Source: Limosilactobacillus sp. WILCCON 0051
GTDB taxonomy: Bacteria; Bacillota; Bacilli; Lactobacillales; Lactobacillaceae
Length of the DNA stretch: 64,000 nucleotides
Assembly: GCF_039955095.1 (NCBI RefSeq)
Contig: NZ_CP154878.1
Span: forward strand, 2,232,001 to 2,296,000
Direction: 5' to 3'
Below are positions 7,909 to 16,803 of this stretch, piece by piece; within the stretch, counting starts at the first letter, position 1, and each line of letters starts with the position of its first letter. The position numbers were made by a program, and so were the translations under genes. The notes beneath the pieces were generated by a model. The model searched no databases, had not been told where the DNA came from, and saw only the letters and a list, made by a program, of their open reading frames with translations.

Positions 7909-8700
7909 TTATTTTTTGGCACTGCCCGGCAGCTGCATGTTGTAGACGCTGTTCATCAGCATCTTCTTTGGCATCAGTGGCGACATTGGCAAAAAGATCT
8001 TTTGTGAGCCAACCAAGCCAGCCGTTACCGCCATTTTGCCGTTCATCATGCCATTATAGCCGGCCTGGGCAACCGGTGTCGGGTCAACCGCCTTGGCAAA
8101 CAGCGCCGTGTCGCCAAGACTGCCGGCACTGGCAAATCCAGTACTCATGGCACCCGGCATCAGAACGGTTGCCGTAACCCCAGTGTCTTTAAGCTCACGC
8201 CACAAAGCTTCCGTAAAGCTGGTCATGTAGGCCTTGGTAGCGTAGTAGACAGCCTGCAGCGGTCCTGGCATCACAGCTGCTGTTGAGGAGACGTTCAATA
8301 CCTTGCCATGGCCGCGCTTAACCATTTCGGGGAGGAAAAGCTTGCAGAGCCGCGTCGGCGTTTCAATGTTAACGGCAATCATGGACATGTCTTGTTCCAT
8401 CGTCCGCTTGATGAACTCGCCCTGCCCGCCAAAGCCGGCATTGTTGATCAGATATTCAATCTCCCAGTGATTTTCTTGGCACGTGTCAAAGATATTCTGA
8501 GCAGCATCGCTTTGAGAAAGGTCAACGGCGATCGTGTGAACTTCGATTTGATACTGATGTTTCAGTTCCGCTGCCTGCTGATCAAGTTTTTTCTGATTAC
8601 GACCAACTAAAACCAGATCTCCGCCATTGCTAGCGTGAATGTTGGCAAAACGCGTTCCTAAGCCACCGTATGAACCAGTAATCAATGCTGCTTTTTTCAT
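7909..8700 (-). CDS. Short-chain dehydrogenase/reductase
   Basis: A 263-residue classical SDR. The NAD(P)-binding TGSYGGLG is at residues 8-15, NNAGFGGQG is the NNAG motif, the catalytic Ser is in NVSSTAAVMPG, and YYATKAY gives the catalytic Tyr-x-x-x-Lys. Substrate cannot be assigned. AAAAGGAGATAACATT precedes the ATG at 8700. It faces pepD copy 1 and is followed on its own strand by nothing close. Confidence 0.9.
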   Translation of the reverse strand: MKKAALITGSYGGLGTRFANIHASNGGDLVLVGRNQKKLDQQAAELKHQYQIEVHTIAVDLSQSDAAQNIFDTCQENHWEIEYLINNAGFGGQGEFIKRTMEQDMSMIAVNIETPTRLCKLFLPEMVKRGHGKVLNVSSTAAVMPGPLQAVYYATKAYMTSFTEALWRELKDTGVTATVLMPGAMSTGFASAGSLGDTALFAKAVDPTPVAQAGYNGMMNGKMAVTAGLVGSQKIFLPMSPLMPKKMLMNSVYNMQLPGSAKK

Positions 8701-8819
8701 AATGTTATCTCCTTTTTTGTCCTTGCTTGATTTGATGTCTTTATTTTATCCGCTTGGCAAAGAGATTAGAACATCATTTAATGCCAACAAAATATCAATT
8801 CATGCCAAAAAAATCAATG

Positions 8820-9476
8820 CTATTTTTGGTTATAGTATTCAACCTCAACGTCATCATCAGTCAGAATCAGCTTAGTCAGACTGCCGTTTTCCGGTCGAAC
8901 CGTCAGATCGTACTTGCCCTGGCCAAAACGCTCCATCAGGCTAAGCAGCGTATTGCCATGACTGACCCAGAGAATATTGGCGTCATCTGGTACCTCTGAG
9001 TGCCGAATCAGATCAATTCCCTGATCAACGCGGGCCCAGTATTCAGTATTGTTTTCGGCATGATGGAATGGATCAGCATCCTTTAGCCAGTCTTTGGCCT
9101 GACCAATACTGTATTTTTCAACGATTGCCTTAAAAGTTGGTAAACCATGCGGCGCTCCTGCCAGATACCAGGCCTCATCCATATTGGCTCCTTCAAAATA
9201 GCCATAGAATTCTTCTCTAAAGAATGGTGCCGTTATTGGCTGCTTGACCGAGTCAGCCTGATTCATATCCAGAATTGTCTGGATCGTTACTTCAGCGCGG
9301 GTAGTGTCGCTGCAAAAAGCTGCATCAAAATGAATCTTGGCCAGCTTTTCTCCGGCATTGCGCGCATCCTGCATCCCTTTTTGCGTCAACGGCGAATTGC
9401 TCCAGCCCTGCAGCTTGTTATAGATGTTGTAGTACGTCTGACCATGCCGTACCAGATAGACATTCAATTTTTTCAA
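8820..9476 (-). CDS. Histidine phosphatase family protein (phosphoglycerate-mutase-like)
   Basis: A 218-residue member of the histidine phosphatase superfamily. The phospho-accepting motif VYLVRHGQTYYN with RHG lies at the N-terminus, followed by LTQKG and a second catalytic His in LWVSHGNTLLS. The insert between them (EEFYGYFEGANMDEAW) differs from glycolytic GpmA, so a general phosphatase is more likely than a mutase. Start is a TTG at 9476, eight bases after AAGGGGG. Monocistronic. Confidence 0.88.
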   Translation of the reverse strand: MKKLNVYLVRHGQTYYNIYNKLQGWSNSPLTQKGMQDARNAGEKLAKIHFDAAFCSDTTRAEVTIQTILDMNQADSVKQPITAPFFREEFYGYFEGANMDEAWYLAGAPHGLPTFKAIVEKYSIGQAKDWLKDADPFHHAENNTEYWARVDQGIDLIRHSEVPDDANILWVSHGNTLLSLMERFGQGKYDLTVRPENGSLTKLILTDDDVEVEYYNQK

Positions 9477-9605
9477 TTTCGGTGCCCCCTTTAAATCTAA
9501 AACGATTGTAACGCTTTCTTGAACTTAAGGATAACATAAGGCGCCCATCATAGATTCTTCAAACATTTCCCGTAACATTAAAAGCATCGAAAGAAGGGAT
9601 GTTGC

Positions 9606-9866
9606 ATGAAACTACGTAATCCACATTCTGAACAAGATGTCGTTGCTGCCCAGATCGTTGGGATGAATGGCAAGACCGTTACCGTCAAAACCGAAACCGG
9701 CCAGATTCTGCGGCTGCCATTAACTGCTAAGCATCAGCATGACCAGATCTTTTTGGCATCATTAAAAGACATCTGGCACGCGCAAATCTGGATCCCTGTC
9801 AACCGCCAGCTCAAAAAACTGTTCCATTATGACTGGCTGCTCGATCCAGCTCCAGTCAAAGCATAA
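9606..9866 (+). CDS. Small protein of unknown function
   Basis: An 86-residue protein that I do not recognise. It has a beta-rich first half (VVAAQIVGMNGKTVTVKTETGQILRLPL) that could be a small barrel, and a tryptophan- and histidine-containing second half (IWHAQIWIPVNRQLKKLFHYDWLL). No signal peptide or membrane segment. An AGAAGGGATGTTGC ribosome binding site precedes the ATG. The ltaS promoter starts about 40 bp after its stop. Confidence 0.7.
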   Translation: MKLRNPHSEQDVVAAQIVGMNGKTVTVKTETGQILRLPLTAKHQHDQIFLASLKDIWHAQIWIPVNRQLKKLFHYDWLLDPAPVKA

Positions 9867-9904
9867 ATCTAGTTAAGTTTCCTCAACGTTTTGCCACAAT
9901 ACAC

Positions 9905-9931
9905 TTGCACAGGCTGAATTTGTGCTAGAAT
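9905..9931 (+). promoter_or_regulatory. Promoter of ltaS with extended -10
   Basis: TTGCAC (9905-9910) and TAGAAT (9926-9931), preceded by TGC to give an extended -10; the spacer is short at 15 bp. The putative ATG at 9930 lies inside the -10, which excludes it as the translation start of the next gene. Confidence 0.6.
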
Positions 9932-9995
9932 GATTGACGTTAAGCTCTTTTATGAGTACGTTAAGAATCATATAACTGCGAGGATATTTTTCGAC

Positions 9996-12128
9996 ATGAA
10001 ACGATTAAGCAAACTCGTGAACACCAGGATTGGCTTTTTTGCACTCTTGGTGTTCCTTTTTTGGATTAAAACCTTGATTGCCTACTTCACTGACTTTAAA
10101 TTAGGCGCTCAAGGCTTGGTTCAATATCTAATCGTCCTGATCAATCCACTGGGAACCACCCTGCTATTGTTTGGTCTGGCATTTTACTTTAAGCGATCGC
10201 GCTTTTTCTATCCCGTTTTAATGGGAATCGACATTGCCAATACGCTGCTATTATATTTAAACGTTATCTACTACCGTGAGTTTACGGACTTTATGACGAT
10301 TGCCACCATGACCGGCTATTCAAAAGTCAACCAGGGGCTTAGCGGCAGTTCTTTGGCATTGACCAATCTGCATGACGTTTTTTATTGGCTCGATATTGTC
10401 GTCATCCTGCTCTTGATGCTCTTTAGAAAGATTAAGTTTGATCCCCGCGCTTTTTCGCATCGGCTGGCATTTGCCTTCACCTCAGTTTCATTGGTCGTCT
10501 GCGGCTTGAATCTGATGGTGGCGGAAATGGATCGGCCACAGCTTCTAGGACGGACGTTTGATCGCGTCTACATCGTTAAGTACCTGGGGCTGGATGCCTT
10601 TACCGGTTATGACCTGGTTAAATCAGAGCACGTCAGTCAAATGCGTAAGAGTGCCACCAAATCTCAGCTCAAGACCGTTGAGAAATTTACCAAGGAGCAT
10701 TATGCCGCGCCGAACAAGAAACTGTTTGGAATTGCCAAGGGCCGCAACGTAATCGTTATTCACCTGGAAAGCTTCCAACAGTTCTTGATCGATAAAAAAA
10801 TCAATGGTCAAGAAGTTACGCCATTTTTAAATTCGCTGTATCACGGTCAAGACACCTATGCCTTCTCCAATTTCTTCAATCAGGTTGGCCAAGGCAAGAC
10901 CTCGGACGCGGAAAACATGTTGGAAACCAGCACGTATGGACTTTCGCAGGGTTCACTGTTTGCAACGCTGGGCAATGACAACACCTTCCAGGCTGCTCCC
11001 GCTATTTTGAAGCAGCGGGCTGGCTATACCTCAGCTGTTTTCCATGGCAACGTCGCCAGCTTCTGGAACCGCAACAATGTCTACAAGAACCTCGGCTATC
11101 AATACTTCTTTGATGCCAGCTATTTCGACACGTCCGGCGACAAGGCAACCGGCTATGGCTTAAAGGACAAGCTGCTGTTTGCTGATTCAATCAAGTATCT
11201 GCAGCACCTGCAGCAGCCATTCTATGTTAAGTACTTAACGGTTACCAACCATTTCCCATTTGATCTTGACGATGAGGATAAAGACTCCAATTTCACGACA
11301 ACGAATACTGGATCATCAACCGTCGACAACTACTTCGTTACCGCGCACTATCTTGATCAGTCGCTGCAGGAGTTCTTTAGCTATCTTGATAAGACCGGTC
11401 TGGCCAAGAAATCAATCATCATGATCTATGGTGACCATTATGGGATCTCTAATTCGGAAAACAAGAACCTGGCCAGCGTCTTAGGCAAGAATGCTGACGA
11501 CTGGTCCGACTTTGACAACGTTCAGATGCAGCGGGTGCCGCTGATGTTCGTTATTCCAGGATCTGGTGGTCACGGCGGCATCTACAGTACCTATGGCGGC
11601 GAGATCGACGTTCTGCCAACGCTGCTGCATCTACTAGGAATCAGCACCAAACGCTATATCCAGTTTGGAACTGATCTGTTCAGTTCACAGCATGATCAAG
11701 TCGTTGCCCTGCGCAATCAAGACTTTGTGACGCCGAAGTACACCAGTATCAGCGGCAAGATCTACCTCAACTCGACTGGCAAGCTGGCCAAGCTGACCAA
11801 GCAGGAGAAAAAGCAGCTGCGGGCCGATCAAAAGAAGGTCTCTGAAGAACTGGCCCTGTCAGATTCGCTTAACGAAAAGAATCTGCTGCGCTTCTATCAT
11901 CCAAAAGGCTTTAAGACCGTCAATCCAAAAGACTACAACTACGCCAACGGATTACAGAAAGAAAAGAAGATTGAAAAGTCCAAGGGCATTCAATCAACCA
12001 GCATCTTCTCCAAGAACAACGACAAGACCACTACCGACAGCTATAGCACCAACGCCCCTGAACAGGGACATTCTGCTACGAGTTCCAACCGAATCAAGAT
12101 CACCAATCCTGATGGCAATGGCAATTGA
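9996..12128 (+). CDS. ltaS: Lipoteichoic acid synthase family protein
   Basis: A 710-residue membrane-anchored sulfatase-fold enzyme that polymerises glycerol phosphate from phosphatidylglycerol onto the glycolipid anchor outside the cell. Five N-terminal membrane helices (about 10-190) precede the extracellular domain. Catalytic and metal ligands match LtaS: Glu258 in HLESFQQF, nucleophile Thr302 in GQGKTSDAEN, and Asp480-His481 in YGDHYGIS. A Ser/Thr/Asn-rich low-complexity tail follows residue 640. Start ATG 9996 is taken because the upstream in-frame ATG overlaps the promoter; GAGGAT lies 10 bp before it. Paralogues with the same fold (primases) cannot be ruled out. Confidence 0.9.
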   Translation: MKRLSKLVNTRIGFFALLVFLFWIKTLIAYFTDFKLGAQGLVQYLIVLINPLGTTLLLFGLAFYFKRSRFFYPVLMGIDIANTLLLYLNVIYYREFTDFMTIATMTGYSKVNQGLSGSSLALTNLHDVFYWLDIVVILLLMLFRKIKFDPRAFSHRLAFAFTSVSLVVCGLNLMVAEMDRPQLLGRTFDRVYIVKYLGLDAFTGYDLVKSEHVSQMRKSATKSQLKTVEKFTKEHYAAPNKKLFGIAKGRNVIVIHLESFQQFLIDKKINGQEVTPFLNSLYHGQDTYAFSNFFNQVGQGKTSDAENMLETSTYGLSQGSLFATLGNDNTFQAAPAILKQRAGYTSAVFHGNVASFWNRNNVYKNLGYQYFFDASYFDTSGDKATGYGLKDKLLFADSIKYLQHLQQPFYVKYLTVTNHFPFDLDDEDKDSNFTTTNTGSSTVDNYFVTAHYLDQSLQEFFSYLDKTGLAKKSIIMIYGDHYGISNSENKNLASVLGKNADDWSDFDNVQMQRVPLMFVIPGSGGHGGIYSTYGGEIDVLPTLLHLLGISTKRYIQFGTDLFSSQHDQVVALRNQDFVTPKYTSISGKIYLNSTGKLAKLTKQEKKQLRADQKKVSEELALSDSLNEKNLLRFYHPKGFKTVNPKDYNYANGLQKEKKIEKSKGIQSTSIFSKNNDKTTTDSYSTNAPEQGHSATSSNRIKITNPDGNGN

Positions 12129-12149
12129 TGTTTTGTTAATCTAATTTAA

Positions 12150-12187
12150 AGTCCCAGGGCTGTTAAGTCAGTTCTGGGGCTTTTACT
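12150..12187 (+). terminator. Rho-independent terminator after ltaS
   Basis: AGTCCCAG pairs with CTGGGGCT (one G-U), followed by TTTT. Confidence 0.75.
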
Positions 12188-12271
12188 ATTTTGCTCAGTG
12201 CCTTGCTTAATCGGTCTTAAAATTCGTGATAAAATTAAAGAAAATTGATTTAGAAAGGCGTGAGCTGCATT

Positions 12272-12940
12272 ATGCGAGAACATGAAGAAATTCAAGAAAA
12301 ACTGATTGAAGTTGCCAACCGCCGCTACGCTACCAAAAAGTTTGATCCTGACCGCAAAGTCGACGATGATGACTGGCGCACGATTCTAGAAGTCGGCCGC
12401 CTGTCGCCCAGCTCGTTTGGCTATGAGCCGTGGCAGTTCGTTGAGCTTGATAATCCGCAGATGCGTCAAGACCTTAAGCCAATCGCCTGGGGAGCCGTCA
12501 ACAGCATCAATGGCGCCGACAAGCTGCTCTTGATCTTTGCCAGAAAAGACGTCACCTACGACAGCGACTACGTAAAATACATGGTCCAAGACGTCAAGCG
12601 CCACGAATATGATCCCAATTCCAAATCATCACAGGCCTTTAAGCATTTTCAGGAAACCGACATGGACATCAACGACGAGCGCACCCGATTCGACTGGGCA
12701 GCCAAGCAGTGCTATATTGCCATGGCTAATATGATGACGGCGGCGGCTGCGCTAAAGATTGATTCCTGTCCAATCGAAGGCTTTAATCGCGAAAAAGTCG
12801 AATCCTACCTGGCTGAAAAAGGCATTTTAGACCGTCAGCACTGGGGATTAGCCGTGATGGTAAGTTTCGGCTATCGCGATGAGCCGATCAAGCCCAAATC
12901 GCGGCAGGCTATTTCTGACATCTACCGCACGATCAAATAG
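12272..12940 (+). CDS. Nitroreductase family protein
   Basis: A 222-residue FMN-dependent NAD(P)H oxidoreductase of the nitroreductase superfamily. NRRYATKKFDPDRKV near the start is the FMN-phosphate binding RRS/T-x-K-like motif, followed by LSPSSFGYEPWQFV and, near the end, CPIEGFNREKVESYL and VMVSFGYRDEP. Physiological substrate unknown. The ATG at 12272 is preferred over a GTG 12 bp earlier, which abuts the GAAAGG site. The next gene starts 15 bp downstream, so the two form an operon. Confidence 0.9.
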   Translation: MREHEEIQEKLIEVANRRYATKKFDPDRKVDDDDWRTILEVGRLSPSSFGYEPWQFVELDNPQMRQDLKPIAWGAVNSINGADKLLLIFARKDVTYDSDYVKYMVQDVKRHEYDPNSKSSQAFKHFQETDMDINDERTRFDWAAKQCYIAMANMMTAAAALKIDSCPIEGFNREKVESYLAEKGILDRQHWGLAVMVSFGYRDEPIKPKSRQAISDIYRTIK

Positions 12941-12955
12941 ACAAGGAGCAAGAAT

Positions 12956-13282
12956 ATGGCTAAAGAAATGCTGGTTGCGACGACTGAAAAGATTCCGGGC
13001 CATAACTATGAGGTTTTAGGCGAGGTCTTTGGCGTTACTACCCAATCCAAAAACGTTTTTTCCAATATCGGCGCCGGACTGAAAAACGTGGTTGGCGGCG
13101 AGATCAAAGCCTATACCAAAATGCTGCATGAATCACGTGAGGTCGCAATTGCCAGACTGCGCGAGGATGCCGAGGCCAAAGGTGCTGATGCCGTAGTCAT
13201 GATGCGCTTTGACTCTGGCTCAATCGGAACCGACATGCAGTCAGTGGTTGCTTATGGCACGGCTGTAAAATTTACTGATTAA
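12956..13282 (+). CDS. YbjQ/UPF0145 family protein
   Basis: A 108-residue protein of the YbjQ family, whose structures form pentameric beta-alpha assemblies. [29 protein letters not shown] and [22 protein letters not shown] fit the family pattern. Some members are described as heavy-metal binding by homology only; no Cys is present here. CAAGGAG lies before the ATG. Second gene of a two-gene unit with the nitroreductase. Confidence 0.85.
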   Translation: MAKEMLVATTEKIPGHNYEVLGEVFGVTTQSKNVFSNIGAGLKNVVGGEIKAYTKMLHESREVAIARLREDAEAKGADAVVMMRFDSGSIGTDMQSVVAYGTAVKFTD

Positions 13283-13284
13283 TA

Positions 13285-13318
13285 AAAGATCCAGGCTGAA
13301 TCCTTCGCCTGGATCTTT
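13285..13318. terminator. Bidirectional terminator between ybjQ-like gene and ferredoxin-NADP reductase
   Basis: AAAGATCCAGGC and GCCTGGATCTTT form a perfect 12-bp stem between convergent genes, with T-rich tails on both sides. Confidence 0.85.
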
Positions 13319-13323
13319 CGTTT

Positions 13324-14331
13324 TTACTTATGCTGCGAATCGATGTGCATCGATGAGCTGTGCGTAGCCATTCGCTTCTTAGGGTAAAGCGCCTTGGCCA
13401 AAGCCGTAATCGCAATCGGTGCCTCTCCAAAGCCAACTGCAATCAACGCTGCCTTTCCGGGGTAGGTAACGCCATCGCCAATTGCATAGACGCCAGGGAC
13501 GCTGGTTTCCATTTTGGAGTCAACCTTGATCAGCCCCCGCTCGCTTGCCAATGGCAGTTCCCAATCATTAAGCGCAGCGTTGTTGGAGGTAAAGCCATAG
13601 TTAACCAAGATTTTGTCTACCTCCAGATGTTTTTCTTCATCTGAGCGCATCTTTTTAAGCGTCAAACCAACCGAATCATCTTCATTCAATCGCAGTTCCT
13701 TAGGCAGGTACGGCGTTTCAACCTGAACCTGAGATTTTTTCAGCTGGGAGACGGTATGCTCCAAAGCACGAAAGGCATCCCGACGGTGAATCAGATGAAC
13801 CTCTTTGGCAATCGGCTCCAGCATCAGCGCCATATCAATCGCCGAATCGCCGCCGCCCAGCACTGCCACGCGCTGATCGGCAAAATCAGACTGATCACTG
13901 ACAAAATAGCGCACCTGTCGTCCCTCCAGCTGGTCTGCGCCATCCAATGCCAGTCTGCGTGGTGAGAAGGCGCCGTTGCCCAATGCAATCACCACGGCTT
14001 TGGAATAGGACGTTCGCTGTGCTGATTCAATCTTAAAAGTCCCGTCAGCCAGCTTGACGACGTTGGTAACCTGCTCGCCTAAAAACTGATCAACTGGCGC
14101 AATAGTCATCTGTTTTTTGAGATCAGCAATCAACTCGCGCCCCTGCACGCCAGCTTCACCAGCTACGTCCCAGATTTGTTTTTCTGGATAAAGCGCGGCA
14201 ACCTGTCCTCCCAGCTGGGGCAGGCTTTCAATCAGCTGCGCCTTTAATTCATGCAGACCAGCGTAAAAAGCAGCAAACATTCCGGCGGGACCGCCACCAA
14301 CAATCGTTACGTCATATGTCTGTTCCATCAT
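13324..14331 (-). CDS. Ferredoxin/flavodoxin-NADP+ reductase, thioredoxin-reductase-like type
   Basis: A 335-residue flavoprotein. FAD-binding GGGPAGMFAAFYAG is at the N-terminus and NADPH-binding VLGGGDSAIDMALML is in the middle; the C-terminal FAD motif is YAIGDGVTYPGKAALIAVGFGEAP. The CxxC redox pair of thioredoxin reductase is absent, which places it in the YumC-like ferredoxin-NADP+ reductase group. Tandem ATGs at 14331 and 14328 follow an AACGAGGTAAAG site. Transcribed alone, convergent with the ybjQ-like gene. Confidence 0.9.
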   Translation of the reverse strand: MMEQTYDVTIVGGGPAGMFAAFYAGLHELKAQLIESLPQLGGQVAALYPEKQIWDVAGEAGVQGRELIADLKKQMTIAPVDQFLGEQVTNVVKLADGTFKIESAQRTSYSKAVVIALGNGAFSPRRLALDGADQLEGRQVRYFVSDQSDFADQRVAVLGGGDSAIDMALMLEPIAKEVHLIHRRDAFRALEHTVSQLKKSQVQVETPYLPKELRLNEDDSVGLTLKKMRSDEEKHLEVDKILVNYGFTSNNAALNDWELPLASERGLIKVDSKMETSVPGVYAIGDGVTYPGKAALIAVGFGEAPIAITALAKALYPKKRMATHSSSMHIDSQHK

Positions 14332-14434
14332 CTTTACCTCGTTTTAAAAAAATCTTTTCTACGACAAAAGCCATTGTACCACGGCTTAGCGCCTCGATTT
14401 TGATAAAACGGTTTAATTGTTGTTAAAACAATGT

Positions 14435-14463
14435 TTGAGTTTTGATTGATTTTTGGTTATTAT
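14435..14463 (+). promoter_or_regulatory. Promoter of nucleoside hydrolase
   Basis: TTGAGT (14435-14440), 17-bp spacer, TATTAT (14458-14463). A cre lies directly downstream over the expected start point. Confidence 0.6.
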
Positions 14464-14468
14464 GTAAT

Positions 14469-14482
14469 TGTAAACGTTATCT
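14469..14482. promoter_or_regulatory. Catabolite-responsive element (cre)
   Basis: TGTAAACGTTATCT matches the Gram-positive cre consensus TGWAARCGYTWNCW at every position. Its location just after the -10 implies CcpA repression. Confidence 0.8.
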
Positions 14483-14511
14483 AACAATATTCATTCGGAG
14501 GAAATCAATCA

Positions 14512-15471
14512 ATGGCTAAAAAGAAAATGATTCTAGACTTGGACACTGGTGTTGACGACGCTTTGGCTCTGGCTTACGCAGTTGCTGATCCAGAAGTTGA
14601 TCTGATCGGGATCGTAGCTTCATACGGCAACAACCTGCTGGACGTTTGTGCTGAAAACAGTCTGAAGCTTTTGGAACTGCTCGGCCAAACCGATGTGCCT
14701 GTCTACAAAGGTCTGCCACACTCCAGCACGACCGACAGCTTTGAAGTTATGCAGGTTTCTAAAGACATTCACGGTAACAACGGGATTGGCGATGTTGAGC
14801 TGCCAACCCCTAAGCGTGCCGTAGAAGCCGAATCCGGCGTCGACTTCTACATCGAAGCAGCCCACAAGTACGGCAAGGATCTGATCATCATTCCTACTGG
14901 CCCAATGACCAACCTGGCCGCTGCCCTGGAAAAGGATCCTGAAATTGCTCACCTGATTGGCAACGTTACGTTCATGGGTGGTGCATTGACGGTTGAAGGT
15001 AACGTTACTGACGTTGCTGAAGCCAACATCAACCAAGACGCCAAAGCTGCCAACACGGTTCTGCAAAGCGACCTGCCATTGACGATGGTTGGCCTGGACG
15101 TTACGCTGCGCACGCTTTTGACTAAGAAGGAAACGCAGCAATGGCGCGACCTGGGTACGAAAGCTGGCAAGGCCTACGCTGACATTACCGACTTCTACAT
15201 CGATGCCTACTACAACCTGGACATCGACAAGAACGGCTGTGCCCTGCATGACCCACTGGCAGTCGGTGTCTCCATCGACCCTACCTTTGTTCAAACGATC
15301 AGCCTGTTCATGAAGGTTAACTACGACGAACACAACTACGGCCGGACGATTGGCGATAACTCACGCCTGAACGATCCTAATCCAAACGTTAAGGTTGCCG
15401 TTAACGTTGACAAAGAACGTTACTTGAAGGTATTCATGGAACGTTTGAACAGCGTCTTGAAAGAACACTAA
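14512..15471 (+). CDS. Nucleoside hydrolase
   Basis: A 319-residue inosine-uridine preferring nucleoside hydrolase family enzyme, which releases the base and free ribose from nucleosides. The Ca2+-binding N-terminal motif reads LDLDTGVDDALALAYA (usual DTDPGIDDA, conserved acidic residues kept), followed by ASYGNN and a late catalytic His in NGCALHDPLAVG. Codon use is strongly restricted, pointing to high expression. GGAGGAAATC precedes the ATG. A perfect cre overlaps the promoter. The released ribose could feed the rbsK/rbsD genes at the window start. Confidence 0.93.
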   Translation: MAKKKMILDLDTGVDDALALAYAVADPEVDLIGIVASYGNNLLDVCAENSLKLLELLGQTDVPVYKGLPHSSTTDSFEVMQVSKDIHGNNGIGDVELPTPKRAVEAESGVDFYIEAAHKYGKDLIIIPTGPMTNLAAALEKDPEIAHLIGNVTFMGGALTVEGNVTDVAEANINQDAKAANTVLQSDLPLTMVGLDVTLRTLLTKKETQQWRDLGTKAGKAYADITDFYIDAYYNLDIDKNGCALHDPLAVGVSIDPTFVQTISLFMKVNYDEHNYGRTIGDNSRLNDPNPNVKVAVNVDKERYLKVFMERLNSVLKEH

Positions 15472-15480
15472 TTACCAATC

Positions 15481-15516
15481 AAAAACCTCATCGGTGCTTG
15501 CCGATGAGGTTTTTTA
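15481..15516 (+). terminator. Terminator after nucleoside hydrolase
   Basis: AACCTCATCGG and CCGATGAGGTT around TGCTTG, with T-run; shared with the convergent hemH gene. Confidence 0.9.
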
Positions 15517-15519
15517 ATC

Positions 15520-16536
15520 CTATTCAGTCTGCAGATCAGCTGATGGCAGATTCATAGCCGCATTTTGAGCTGGCATAACGGCGTTTAGAAGCGTTAATTG
15601 AGCTAAGGCCTCAATCCACTCGGCATCATCATTTAAAGCTGGCAGCAATTGATATTCGCTTCCACCAGCAGCCAAAAAGGCATTGCGGTTCTCCTCACCC
15701 AATTCTTGAATCGTCTCCAGACAGTCAGCGGTAAAACTAGGCGCGATAACCAGTACCTTGCGATAGCCTTGCTTAGGCAGTGCAGTCAAAAGATCTTTGG
15801 TGGCCGGCGTCAGCCACTTTGCCGGTCCAAAGCGCGACTGATAGGCTTGAAAACAGGGAACCTGCAGCCCCAAACGTTCAATTACCGCCATGGTCGTTTG
15901 CCGGCAGCGTTGGGCGTATGGATCCCCAGCCTTTTGATAACTGAGCGGAATACCATGATATGAAAAGACGATTGCATCTGGATTCATTTTAGCAACCGCT
16001 TTTTGCAGTTTATTCGATAATGCTTTGACATAAGGCCAAAAACTGCTGTAGTCACTGACGAATCTAATTTCCGGAACTATTTTGCGATCCTGGTAAAACC
16101 GAGCGACATCATCTTGAACCGAAGCCGTGGTCGTAGTTGAATACTGCGGATACATTGGAATAATCGTTAAATCAGTGATTCCTTGAAACTCAAATTCTTT
16201 TAAGACCGCACCAATCAGCGGCTGACTGTAGCTCATGGCATAGCGAACCGTATAATCCGGCAGTCGCTTTTGCAGCAGCTGGGCTTGGCGCTGGGTATAA
16301 TGCAGCAAAGGCGAACCAATCTCTGATGACCACAGCTGCTCATAATTGGCGGCCGACTTGGGAGCATGTTTGGGCAGCACCATCATGTTTAGAATTGGCT
16401 GCCAGATCAATGGCGGCATATGAATGACCCGCCGATCGCTTAAGAACCGCCGTAGAAATCTGGTAACTGCTGGAACGCTGGGATCACTTGGCGTTCCAAG
16501 ATTAACCAGCAGGATGCCTTTTTGATTTTTCTTCAT
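15520..16536 (-). CDS. hemH: Ferrochelatase
   Basis: A 338-residue ferrochelatase that inserts ferrous iron into a porphyrin (coproporphyrin III in most Gram-positives). LLVNLGTPSDPSV is the N-terminal signature. The catalytic His lies in IVFSYHGIPLSY and the conserved acidic helix in APSFTADCLETIQELGEE, both in normal order. No other heme-synthesis gene is in the window, and lactobacilli generally lack the pathway, so it probably acts on supplied porphyrin or in metal/porphyrin handling. An FNR-type palindrome lies about 150 bp upstream. The tail beyond residue 315 is extra compared with the usual 310-residue length. Confidence 0.92.
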   Translation of the reverse strand: MKKNQKGILLVNLGTPSDPSVPAVTRFLRRFLSDRRVIHMPPLIWQPILNMMVLPKHAPKSAANYEQLWSSEIGSPLLHYTQRQAQLLQKRLPDYTVRYAMSYSQPLIGAVLKEFEFQGITDLTIIPMYPQYSTTTTASVQDDVARFYQDRKIVPEIRFVSDYSSFWPYVKALSNKLQKAVAKMNPDAIVFSYHGIPLSYQKAGDPYAQRCRQTTMAVIERLGLQVPCFQAYQSRFGPAKWLTPATKDLLTALPKQGYRKVLVIAPSFTADCLETIQELGEENRNAFLAAGGSEYQLLPALNDDAEWIEALAQLTLLNAVMPAQNAAMNLPSADLQTE

Positions 16537-16575
16537 AATCTTGCCTCTTACTCTTATTTGTAATTCAATAAGACC

Positions 16576-16581
16576 ATTCTA
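16576..16581 (-). promoter_or_regulatory. Probable -10 of hemH
   Basis: TAGAAT preceded by TGC (extended -10) on the minus strand, about 40 bp before the hemH ATG; the -35 is weak, which would fit an activated promoter. Confidence 0.45.
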
Positions 16582-16681
16582 GCACGACATCTAGTAGCTA
16601 TTTTTATGATCAAACGCCATATATTGTATTCAAGCTGATCAAATGATTATCAGTGAATTTCAATGAATTTAAAAACCCTGC

Positions 16682-16695
16682 TTGATTCAAATCAA
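16682..16695. promoter_or_regulatory. Perfect FNR-type palindrome
   Basis: TTGATTCAAATCAA matches TTGAT-N4-ATCAA exactly. It lies in the 439-bp gap between the divergent hemH gene and thiamin-type transporter operon, about 146 bp from hemH and 60 bp upstream of the -35 of the TPP leader. A matching Crp/Fnr regulator is encoded at 26198-26860. Confidence 0.6.
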
Positions 16696-16754
16696 TTTAT
16701 CTGCTTAAACCCCTTTTTTATTTCAAATTAAACTTCGATAAAATTTCTGCCGGC

Positions 16755-16783
16755 TTGCACTATGCCAAGTTATTTTGTAAGAT
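16755..16783 (+). promoter_or_regulatory. Promoter of TPP leader and ykoEDC
   Basis: TTGCAC (16755-16760), 17-bp spacer, TAAGAT (16778-16783), about 20 bp before the TPP aptamer. Confidence 0.65.
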
Positions 16784-16803
16784 GAAAACGATCAATCATT
16801 CAT

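Noticed and set aside
14620..15333. A 237-codon open frame antisense to the nucleoside hydrolase
   Set aside because: Antisense shadow of a highly biased gene; no ribosome binding site.
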